Assembly: GCA_902805495.1 (NCBI GenBank)
Contig: CADCTH010000505.1
Span: 1-16,128 of the forward strand
Length of the DNA: 16,128 nucleotides
Source of the DNA: an uncultured Actinomycetospora sp.
GTDB lineage: Bacteria; Actinomycetota; Actinomycetes; Mycobacteriales; Pseudonocardiaceae
Direction of reading: 5' to 3'
Each line of letters starts with the position of its first letter. Within the stretch, counting starts at the first letter, position 1. The position numbers were made by a program, and so were the translations under genes. Below the pieces are notes generated by a model, which saw only the letters and a list, made by a program, of their open reading frames with translations, was not told where the DNA came from and did not search any database. Shown here piece after piece: positions 7,377 to 12,796 of the stretch.

Positions 7377-7446
7377 GATCGCGGAGCCCTTCGCGGTCGG
7401 CGAACGCGTCGAGCCCGCCGATCTCGTCGAGCACCGAGCGCGTGGC
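7377..7446 (-). pseudogene. Decayed 3' fragment of an isocitrate lyase/PEP mutase family gene
   Basis: Read on the minus strand this encodes RSVLDEIGGLDAFADREGL, against RSVL-(13 residues)-DEIGGLDAFADREGL in the intact gene at 7932-8822. At the DNA level 7391-7436 matches 7978-8023 at 45 of 46 positions. The fragment lacks 39 bp relative to the intact gene, exactly the distance between two CGAGCACCG copies there (8015-8023 and 8054-8062), so the gap looks like a direct-repeat deletion. Two bases are also missing after the REGL codons, so the original C-terminal reading frame is lost. No catalytic part is present. It is a remnant, not a gene. Confidence 0.75.
7391..7436. repeat. Direct repeat, copy A (46 bp)
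   Basis: This copy matches 7978-8023 at 45 of 46 bases in the same orientation; the only difference is C/G at 7405. The two copies flank the small gene at 7548-7922, with about 0.54 kb between them. Confidence 0.85.
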
Positions 7447-7547
7447 CGGGTCGTGGACCTCTCCCACGTCGACGGTCGGGAACTGCGTATCGCTGTGCGC
7501 GGAGCCCCGGGCGACCATCGACGCCCCGTCGGGAGGAGGAATCGACC

Positions 7548-7922
7548 GTGGACGAGCAGGGGAAGACCACCATCGTCGCCATGTGGACGGCCACGACTCC
7601 GGAGCAGGTGGCCGAGGGCGAGCGCATCTTCCGGAGCCACGCCGAGTGGATGAAGGGCCACTCCCGCTCCGGCGACACGGCCCTGTTGTCCTACCGGATC
7701 TCCGAGGGCCCGCGACTGGCCGATCCGCTCGATCCGACGTCGGACCCCACCGGCGACACGATCTTCGTGCTCAGCGAGGTCTACGAGACACCCGCCGGCG
7801 TCGGCGAACACTGGCGACTCGCCGTCGAGACGTGGGAGGACTTCCCCGCGTTCCTGGAGTGGAGCATCGCGTGTGGCATCACGACCCTCCACGCCGGCAC
7901 CGTCGAGCACGCGCTGTGGTGA
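7548..7922 (+). CDS. Small conserved-type hypothetical protein (possible dimeric alpha/beta-barrel fold)
   Basis: I do not recognise a characterised family for this 124-residue protein. It has no signal peptide or membrane segment. Visible features are an N-terminal strand IVAMWTATT, a helix with EQVAEGERIFRSHAEWMKGHS, a strand ALLSYRISEGP, LADPLDPTSDPTGDTIFVLSEVYETP, and a C-terminal WRLAVETWEDFPAFLEWS helix. This strand-helix-strand order and the SHAEWM segment recall ABM/EthD-like ferredoxin-fold monooxygenases and their relatives, which is only a structural guess. The start is GTG 7548 with a strong AGGAGG upstream, so expression looks real. It lies between two same-orientation copies of a lyase-gene 3' segment, which suggests the gene arrived with, or was bracketed by, a local duplication. 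Confidence 0.7.
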   Translation: MDEQGKTTIVAMWTATTPEQVAEGERIFRSHAEWMKGHSRSGDTALLSYRISEGPRLADPLDPTSDPTGDTIFVLSEVYETPAGVGEHWRLAVETWEDFPAFLEWSIACGITTLHAGTVEHALW

Positions 7923-7931
7923 GCCGGCTCG

Positions 7932-8822
7932 TCACGACGTGAAGCGCTGCTCCAGCTCCCGGATCTCGGCGAGCCCCTCGCGGTCGGCGAAGGCGTCGAG
8001 CCCGCCGATCTCGTCGAGCACCGCGGCGGGCGTGCCGTCGGTCCGCAGGCGCGCGAGCACCGAGCGCATGGCGGTGTCGGCGGCGAGCAGCGTCGAGACC
8101 GGGAAGAGCACGAGCGCGAAGCCCATCTCGGCGAGCCGGTCGAGCGAGAGCGGGGGCGTGCGCCCGCCCTCGGCCCAGTTGAACAGCAGCCGGTGCCCGG
8201 TCAGCGCCGTCGCCACCTTCTCGATGTCGGCCTCGGAGGTCGGCGCCTCGACGAAGAGCACGTCGGCGCCGGCGTCGGCGAAGCGGCGCGCCCGGTCGAT
8301 GGCGGCGTCGAGTCCCTCGACGGCGGCGACGTCGGTGCGCGCGATGATCACCAGGTTCTCGTCGGTGCGGGCCGCGACGGCCGCGCGGATCTTGGCGACC
8401 ATGTCCTCGGCCGGCACGACGACCTTGCCCGCGAGGTGCCCGCAGCGCTTGGGCATCACCTGGTCCTCGAGGTGCAGCCCCGCGACGCCGGCCTGCTCGT
8501 ACTCGCGCACGGTGCGGATGACGTTGATCGGGTTGCCGTAGCCCGTGTCCGCGTCGGCCACCAGCGGCACGTCGACGGCGGCCGCGAGGCGGCGGGCGTT
8601 GTCGACCATCTCGGCCTGCCCGAGCAGCCCGATGTCCGGGCGGCCGAGCAGCGAGGCGGTGGTGCCGAAGCCGGTCATGTAGACGACGTCGAACCCCGCC
8701 TGCTCCACCAGCCGCGCCGAGTGGGCGTCGAACGCCCCCGGCGCGAGCACGGGCGCGCCGCCGTCGAGCAGGGCGCGCAGGCGGGCGCGGCGGTCGGCGG
8801 GGCGGCTGAGCAGGTCTCCCAC
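7932..8822 (-). CDS. Isocitrate lyase/phosphoenolpyruvate mutase family protein
   Basis: This 296-residue protein is of the size of 2-methylisocitrate lyase (PrpB), 2,3-dimethylmalate lyase and PEP mutases, which cleave or form C-C or P-C bonds next to an oxaloacetate-like carbon using Mg2+. Motifs: LAPGAFDAHSARL at the N-terminus, VYMTGFG, the Mg-binding DADTGYGN (90-97), LHLEDQVMPKRCGH with the lyase signature KRCGH (125-129, Cys127 the usual acid), and IIARTDV. The KRCGH form favours a lyase (2-methylisocitrate or dimethylmalate type) over a PEP mutase. The start is GTG 8822 with GAGGAG a few bases upstream. It is divergent from an isochorismatase-family gene. Its 3' part is duplicated as a remnant at 7377-7446. 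The exact substrate is not decided by sequence. Confidence 0.9.
   Translation of the reverse strand: MGDLLSRPADRRARLRALLDGGAPVLAPGAFDAHSARLVEQAGFDVVYMTGFGTTASLLGRPDIGLLGQAEMVDNARRLAAAVDVPLVADADTGYGNPINVIRTVREYEQAGVAGLHLEDQVMPKRCGHLAGKVVVPAEDMVAKIRAAVAARTDENLVIIARTDVAAVEGLDAAIDRARRFADAGADVLFVEAPTSEADIEKVATALTGHRLLFNWAEGGRTPPLSLDRLAEMGFALVLFPVSTLLAADTAMRSVLARLRTDGTPAAVLDEIGGLDAFADREGLAEIRELEQRFTS
7978..8023. repeat. Direct repeat, copy B (46 bp, inside the lyase gene)
   Basis: This is the parental copy, lying within the coding sequence for the C-terminal EIGGLDAFADRE segment of the lyase-family gene. The matching copy is at 7391-7436. Two CGAGCACCG words, at 8015-8023 and 8054-8062, are 39 bp apart and bound the segment that the other copy lacks. 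Confidence 0.85.
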
Positions 8823-8838
8823 GGCAGGGCTCCTCGGT

Positions 8839-8878
8839 CACGACGACGGGGGCGGGACGGCGGGGGTCCCTTGTCGTG
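8839..8878. promoter_or_regulatory. Nested inverted repeat between divergent lyase and isochorismatase-family genes
   Basis: An outer CACGAC (8839-8844) pairs with GTCGTG (8873-8878), and inside it GGGAC (8854-8858) pairs with GTCCC (8866-8870). The dyad sits in the 104-bp gap between the two divergent starts, where an operator or a structured leader would be expected. The regulator is unknown. Confidence 0.4.
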
Positions 8879-8926
8879 GAGCCCATCCCACCACACGATC
8901 GGTACCGGGTCGAGGAGGTGCGCGGC

Positions 8927-9541
8927 GTGAGCAATCCCCACGGATCGACGTTCGCCGGCCGCGTCGGCTGGGGCGACCGGCCCGCGGTGGTGGTCGTCGA
9001 CCTCGTGCGCGCCTACACCGCGCCCGGCGGGCCCTTCTTCCTCGGCTCGCCGACGGTCGCGGACGCCTGCGCCGATCTCGTCGCCGCGGCGCGCGACGGC
9101 GGGCACCCGGTGCTCTGGACGATCGTGCGCTTCGCCGCCGACATGGGCGACGCCGGGTTCTTCGCCGCCAAGGTGCCCGCGCTCGCCTGCTTCGCCGAGG
9201 GCGCGCCGGGCGGGTGGGGCGAGCTCACCCTGGCGCCCGGGGCGGGGGATGCCGTCGTCGCCAAGCAGCACGCGTCGTCGTTCGCCGGGACGTCGCTGGC
9301 CGCGACTCTGCGCACCCGGGGTGTCGACACCGTCGTCGTGGCCGGCGTCTCCACCTCGGGCTGCGTGCGGGCGACCGCCGCCGACGCCTCGGCCGCGGGC
9401 TTCCGCCCGATCGTCGTGGCCGACGCGTGCGCCGACCGCTCGCCGGCCCTGCACGAGCAGAACCTCGCCGACCTCGACGCCAAGTACGCCGACGTCGTCG
9501 ACCTCGCCGGCGCCGTCGACCGGCTCCGCGCGTCGTCCTGA
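8927..9541 (+). CDS. Isochorismatase-family cysteine hydrolase (N-carbamoylsarcosine amidase-like)
   Basis: This 204-residue protein has the full cysteine-hydrolase triad: Asp25 in VVVVDLVRAYT, Lys113 in VVAKQHASSFAGTSL, and Cys146 in AGVSTSGCVRATAADA. The VSTSGCVRATA block and the SSFAGTSL loop resemble N-carbamoylsarcosine amidase and maleamate amidohydrolase more than true isochorismatases, so amide or carbamoyl hydrolysis is likely. I place the start at GTG 8927, six bases after a GAGGAGGTG ribosome-binding site; an in-frame GTG at 8876 would add 17 residues without that support. No signal peptide is seen. It is divergent from the lyase-family gene with a dyad between them, suggesting shared control and perhaps a joint role in degrading a small N-containing or dicarboxylic compound. 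Confidence 0.9.
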   Translation: MSNPHGSTFAGRVGWGDRPAVVVVDLVRAYTAPGGPFFLGSPTVADACADLVAAARDGGHPVLWTIVRFAADMGDAGFFAAKVPALACFAEGAPGGWGELTLAPGAGDAVVAKQHASSFAGTSLAATLRTRGVDTVVVAGVSTSGCVRATAADASAAGFRPIVVADACADRSPALHEQNLADLDAKYADVVDLAGAVDRLRASS

Positions 9542-9711
9542 CCACATCCGGAGCGGCGCGGCGTCCCGGCGTGTGCCGAACCGTGCCCGTGCGGGCGTTT
9601 CGTCGTGCTCGACGCCGCCGACCGGCGGGTGTAAGTCGGGTGACGACGACCCGGGCGCGCGTGCGACCGGGCCGCCTCCGCCGCCGAGTCCGTGCGAGGA
9701 GCGTGATCGTC

Positions 9712-10068
9712 GTGAGCGAGCGTCCGCTGTCCGACCGCCACCCCCACCAGCCCCACGACCTGTGCTGGGAGGTGCGGGCCTGGGCCGAGCCGCCGAGCGG
9801 GCGGGACGTCGAGGGCTGGCGCAGCCTGGGCTGGAGCGCGACCCACGACGACGCCGTCGTGCTCGCGCGCGGGGTCACCGCGGCGCACTCCTACGAGTAC
9901 GCCGAGGTCTGGGGCCCGGCCGACGCGCGGACGGGGCGGTCGTGGACCTGCGAGCGCTTCCCCGAGCCCGACGGCGACGAGCGCCGCGCGCTCTGGCTGC
10001 GCGCCGCCGCGGCGCACTACACCGACGGGATCGACCTGCCGCGCCGGACGTTCGCCGACACGGTGTGA
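9712..10068 (+). CDS. Small hypothetical protein, Trp-rich
   Basis: I do not recognise a family for this 118-residue acidic, soluble protein. It has six Trp and segments such as CWEVRAWAEPP, WRSLGWSATHDDAVVLARG, HSYEYAEVWGP and RRALWLRAAAAHY, which suggest a small alpha/beta domain. There is no signal peptide. The start GTG 9712 is about 11 bases after GAGGA; GTG 9703 in the same frame sits too close to that site. Codon use is like the neighbours. The 170 bp upstream (9542-9711) hold no gene; only a short GCCC-GTGC-GGGC hairpin followed by GTTT at 9585-9600 is noted there, too weak to call a terminator. Confidence 0.6.
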   Translation: MSERPLSDRHPHQPHDLCWEVRAWAEPPSGRDVEGWRSLGWSATHDDAVVLARGVTAAHSYEYAEVWGPADARTGRSWTCERFPEPDGDERRALWLRAAAAHYTDGIDLPRRTFADTV

Positions 10069-10075
10069 GGGCCCG

Positions 10076-10930
10076 TCAGCCGAAGGTCCCCAGCCGCGCG
10101 AGGTCGAAGCCGGCGGGGTAAGAGCGGACCTCGGGCAGGTCGTCGACCGTGACCATCGCGGTACGCGGCCGCATCCGGCGCTCGATCCGCGCGCGCAGGC
10201 GCATCCCGGCGAGCGCGGCGAGCCGCTCCGCGCGCGTCGGCACCGCGTAGCCCAGGGCCCGGAGCAGGTGCGGGTCCATGAGGCACGCGGTGCCGCGCCG
10301 CACCAGCGGCACGGGCAGGCGGGAGAACGGCGGGAACGTCGCCATCAGCGCGAGCGTCGCGTCGGCCACCCGCCGGCCGCCCTCGGTGTGGCGGAACCGC
10401 TCGGCCTCGACGCGGTCCATCAGTGCGGCGAACCCCGCCTCGTCGGCGGGCAGGTCCCGGATGCCCATCCGCCGGCCGAGCGCGCGGTAGTGGGCGACGG
10501 CGGCGACGCGCTCGTGCGGGTGCAGCGGGCGCCAGCCGAACGCGTCGAGCCATCGCAGCGGCGTGACCACGAACGTCGCGAGCACGTAGAGCATGTCGTC
10601 GTTCGTGATGCCGTAGCGGCGGTGCATCTGGTTCATCCGCCGGATCGCGGTGCGCGCGTCGGGGTCGTCGAGGCCGCGCTCCACGGTGGCGCCGAGCAGC
10701 AGGACGGTGTCGTCGTAGCGCTTCTGGGTGTGCGCGGTGAACTCGCCGGTGCGGGCGAGCAGCTCGCCGATCGAGGGCACCGCGTACGTGCGGAACAGCG
10801 CGAGGCCCAGCGCCTGGCGCACGTCCCAGGGGAACTCGATGCCCGCGGTGATGCGGTGGATCTCCTCGGCCTCGTCGGGCACCGCGGGGTCGAGGGCGGC
10901 GATGCGGCGCAGCCAGGCGGAGCGGTCCAC
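10076..10930 (-). CDS. MpaB-type oxygenase family protein (DUF2236)
   Basis: This 284-residue protein belongs to the oxygenase MpaB / latex-clearing-protein-like family (DUF2236), haem-binding oxygenases that include the rubber oxygenase Lcp and fungal MpaB. Diagnostic stretches are ALFRTYAVPSIGELLARTGEF, then KRYDDTVLLL, RRMNQMHRRYGITNDDMLYVLATF (about 97-120, with His103 in the conserved NxxH pattern), VTPLRWLDAFGWRPL, and the helix ALGRRMGIRDLP. The C-terminal part is Arg-rich. No signal peptide is found, so unlike secreted Lcp it is cytosolic. The GTG start at 10930 follows GGGAGAGG. It is divergent from a TetR gene with a palindrome between them, the usual layout for a TetR-controlled oxygenase. 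The substrate is unknown. Confidence 0.87.
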   Translation of the reverse strand: MDRSAWLRRIAALDPAVPDEAEEIHRITAGIEFPWDVRQALGLALFRTYAVPSIGELLARTGEFTAHTQKRYDDTVLLLGATVERGLDDPDARTAIRRMNQMHRRYGITNDDMLYVLATFVVTPLRWLDAFGWRPLHPHERVAAVAHYRALGRRMGIRDLPADEAGFAALMDRVEAERFRHTEGGRRVADATLALMATFPPFSRLPVPLVRRGTACLMDPHLLRALGYAVPTRAERLAALAGMRLRARIERRMRPRTAMVTVDDLPEVRSYPAGFDLARLGTFG

Positions 10931-10961
10931 GGTCGCCTCTCCCTCAGAACACGAGCGGACT

Positions 10962-10980
10962 TACGTTCTCGAAGAACATA
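10962..10980. promoter_or_regulatory. Putative TetR operator palindrome
   Basis: The arms TACGTTCT and AGAACATA are separated by CGA, giving an 8-bp inverted repeat with one mismatch. It lies in the 86-bp gap between the divergent MpaB-type and TetR genes. A further half-site, TACGTTC, is at 10989-10995, and an AGAACA is at 10946-10951. This is the expected position for an autoregulatory TetR site that also controls the oxygenase gene. Confidence 0.55.
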
Positions 10981-11016
10981 GGAGCTGCTACGTTCGGGCG
11001 GCAAGGGGGTGGGGCC

Positions 11017-11619
11017 GTGACGGTGACCAACCGCGAGGGCTACTTCGCCGAGGCGATGGCGCTGCTCGCCCGCGAGGGCCGCGCCGGGCTGCGCCTGGCC
11101 ACGCTGTGCCGCGCCGTCGGCGTGACGAGCGGGTCCTTCTACCACCACTTCGGGGGCTGGGACGGCTTCGTCGACGCGCTGCTCGCGCACTGGGAGGCGG
11201 TCGACACCCACCGCCTCGCCGAGCTCGCCGCCCGCGAGCCCGACCCCGAGGGCCGCCTCGACGTGCTCAAGCACCTCGCGCTGACCTTCCCCCACGAGGC
11301 CGAGACCGCGATCCGGGCATGGGCGCACGGCGACGAGCGGGTGGCCGTCGTGCAGGCCCGGGTCGACGAGCAGCGCCACCGCGTGGTCGCCGAGGCGCTC
11401 GTCGCGGCCGGCGTCGAGCCCGAGCGCGCCGACCGGCTCGCCGACCTCGCCCTCGCCGTGCTCATCGGCCGGCAGCAGCGCCTCGGCCCCACCGACGTCG
11501 GCGAGCTGCTCGCCCTGTTCGACGAGCTGGGCGCGCTGGGGCCGCTCAGCTCGACGCGTGCGACGCCCGCGCCGACCACCGCGGGTCGTGCAGGAGCTCC
11601 ACGAAGTTCGGGTTGTTGA
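11017..11619 (+). CDS. TetR/AcrR family transcriptional regulator
   Basis: This 200-residue regulator has an N-terminal helix-turn-helix: EGYFAEAMALLAREGRAGL, then LATLCRAVGVTSGSFYHHFGGWDGFVDALL (about 28-57), with the typical SGSFYHHF recognition helix. The rest is the helical ligand domain, ending naturally near FDELGALGPL. The last 25 or so residues, Ser/Thr/Pro/Gly-rich, run antisense into the convergent phosphatase gene (overlap 11546-11619) and are probably an unstructured tail caused by the lack of an earlier stop. The start is GTG 11017 after AAGGGGGTGGGG. It probably represses the divergent MpaB-type gene through the palindrome at 10962-10980. The ligand is unknown. Confidence 0.9.
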   Translation: MTVTNREGYFAEAMALLAREGRAGLRLATLCRAVGVTSGSFYHHFGGWDGFVDALLAHWEAVDTHRLAELAAREPDPEGRLDVLKHLALTFPHEAETAIRAWAHGDERVAVVQARVDEQRHRVVAEALVAAGVEPERADRLADLALAVLIGRQQRLGPTDVGELLALFDELGALGPLSSTRATPAPTTAGRAGAPRSSGC

Positions 11620-12076
11620 GCGCGCCCGCGCGGGCCCGGCGGACGAGGTCGATCGCCTCGTCGGGGTCGTGCCCACCGCGGATGAGCGACGCCGCCGAGA
11701 GCAGGCCCGAGCGGTTGATGCCCGCCGCGCAGTGGATCAGGACGCGCTTGCCGTCGCTGCGGAGATCGTCCACGAGGTCGGCGAGGCTGCGCAGCGTCGT
11801 GAAGTCCGGCGCCGGCCCGTCCTCGATGATCCAGTGCACGTAGAACTCGACGTCCTCGAGCGGGGGCGCGGAGCCGTGCAGGTCGATGACGGCGTCCCAG
11901 TGCTCGCCGGGCTCGGGGCTGCCCGACTGCCAGACGCCGGGCACGATCTCGTGCGGCGGCCACGGCGGCGGTTCCTCGTCGAGGTCGCCCCGCAGGTGCG
12001 CCGGGACGTACCCGTCGTCGGTCACTCCACCGGTCGAGCCGTCCACGGGCCGCTCCCCACGCCTGAACCACGCCAT
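11546..12076 (-). CDS. Dual-specificity/tyrosine-type protein phosphatase
   Basis: This 176-residue protein has the Cys-based phosphatase signature HCAAGINRSG: Cys116 the nucleophile, Arg122 for phosphate binding, and Ser123. The upstream WIIEDGPAPD segment (82-91) holds candidate general-acid Asp residues, as in dual-specificity phosphatases. The domain order VPGVWQSGSPEP, VIDLHG, helix, IHCAAG fits the DSP fold. The N-terminal 40 residues are polar and Pro-rich. Start ATG 12076. The 3' end overlaps the TetR gene tail-to-tail by 74 bp. It is divergent from the Rieske gene with only about 47 bp between starts. A Ser/Thr kinase lies 3 kb downstream, but nothing here shows that it is the partner. 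Phosphoinositide, protein or RNA substrates are all possible for this fold. Confidence 0.85.
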   Translation of the reverse strand: MAWFRRGERPVDGSTGGVTDDGYVPAHLRGDLDEEPPPWPPHEIVPGVWQSGSPEPGEHWDAVIDLHGSAPPLEDVEFYVHWIIEDGPAPDFTTLRSLADLVDDLRSDGKRVLIHCAAGINRSGLLSAASLIRGGHDPDEAIDLVRRARAGALNNPNFVELLHDPRWSARASHASS

Positions 12077-12123
12077 CGCCGCAGAGCTTTACATCGGCCC
12101 GGGCGCGTCGCACGGTGGTCGTC

Positions 12124-12516
12124 GTGACCACCACCACGGCTCGGTCCTTCGACGTGGGCGCGAGCGGCGACGTCCCCGAGCGCGGGCGCCTCGTCGTCGC
12201 CATCGACGCCGGCACCCGCACCGTGACCGTCGGCGTGTTCCGCTTCGGCGGGCGGCTCTACGCCTACGAGAACGTCTGCGCGCACCAGGGCGGCCCGGCG
12301 TGCCAGGGACGGATCGTGTCGCGGGTGCGCGAGCGCCTCGACGCCCAGCAGCGCAGCCTCGGCACGGTGTTCGACGAGGACACCATGCACATCGTCTGCC
12401 CCTGGCACGGATTCGAGTACGACGTCACCACCGGCCGCCATCCCGGGCGCCCCGACTTCGCCCTGCGCGCGGTCACCGTCGGCGAGGAGGACGGCCGTGT
12501 GCGCGTCTCCGTCTGA
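12124..12516 (+). CDS. Rieske [2Fe-2S] ferredoxin-like protein
   Basis: This roughly 130-residue stand-alone Rieske domain has both ligand pairs: CAH (Cys52, His54, in ENVCAHQGGPACQGR) and CPWH (Cys92, His95, in HIVCPWHGFEYDVTTG). Only the Rieske fold is present, with no catalytic oxygenase domain and no transmembrane helix, so it should act as a soluble electron carrier or as a subunit. The spacing between the pairs is wide, about 37 residues, because of an insert of roughly 20 residues rich in Arg and Gln (VSRVRERLDAQQRS) absent from minimal Rieske ferredoxins. I choose GTG 12124; GTG 12115 is in frame, and neither has a clear Shine-Dalgarno, so a leaderless transcript is possible. The gene's 3' end overlaps the next start by 20 bp, so an operon is certain in layout. 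Confidence 0.87.
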   Translation: MTTTTARSFDVGASGDVPERGRLVVAIDAGTRTVTVGVFRFGGRLYAYENVCAHQGGPACQGRIVSRVRERLDAQQRSLGTVFDEDTMHIVCPWHGFEYDVTTGRHPGRPDFALRAVTVGEEDGRVRVSV

Positions 12517-12796
12517 GCGGGCCGCGCGCATCGCCGCCCTGGCCGACGACCTCGGCGGGGAGGTCGACGCCGGTCTCGGCGACGGCGCGATCGCCGCGCT
12601 GGACCCGGACGTCGCGCGCCGCCTGGTCGCGGTCGCCGCTCGCACCTGGGCCGTCGCCACCGAGGAGGGCGCGCACCCGCCCACCGGCACCGACATCACC
12701 CCCACCGAGGCCGTCGTGCTCGCCACCACCGCACTGCGCGCGCACGACCTCAACCCGTTCGACCTGGCGCTGTGGTTCTCGAGGAGTACGTCATGA
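12497..12796 (+). CDS. Small hypothetical protein between Rieske and amidohydrolase
   Basis: This 99-residue, mostly helical, acidic protein has no family that I recognise. It has no Cys pairs or His clusters, signal peptide or membrane segment. Segments of note are ERAARIAALADDLGGEVDAGLGD, ARRLVAVAARTWAVATEEG and ITPTEAVVLATTALRAHDLNPFDLALWF. The GTG start at 12497 has a very good GAGGAGG site at 12484-12490, inside the Rieske gene, and its stop overlaps the amidohydrolase start (ATGA). Two tight overlaps in a row mean that it is a real gene, and suggest a subunit or chaperone role with the flanking Rieske and amidohydrolase proteins. A pure helical partner or docking protein is the most I can infer. 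Confidence 0.75.
   Translation: MCASPSERAARIAALADDLGGEVDAGLGDGAIAALDPDVARRLVAVAARTWAVATEEGAHPPTGTDITPTEAVVLATTALRAHDLNPFDLALWFSRSTS

Larger units (their letters stand above)
7257..7547. other. Intergenic region with a lyase-gene remnant
   Basis: This 291-bp stretch between the HAD gene and the next start has no intact gene that I trust. Its main content is a fragment, about 7377-7446, that copies the 3' part of the isocitrate-lyase/PEP-mutase-family gene found 0.6 kb downstream. The rest shows no promoter I can call. It ends with a strong ribosome-binding site, GGGAGGAGG near 7531-7539, for the gene at 7548. Confidence 0.6.

Noticed and set aside
7369..7653. Plus-strand frame starting in the remnant region
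   Set aside because: It reads through the antisense of the lyase fragment and into the real gene at 7548 in another frame; it has no motif or ribosome-binding site.
9585..9600. GCCC-GTGC-GGGC hairpin followed by GTTT as a terminator
   Set aside because: Only a 4-bp stem and three T residues; such short dyads are common by chance in this GC-rich sequence.
12088..12093. TTTACA as a -35 box for the Rieske operon
   Set aside because: The sequence at the matching -10 distance (CACGGT) is a poor match, so I do not call a promoter.
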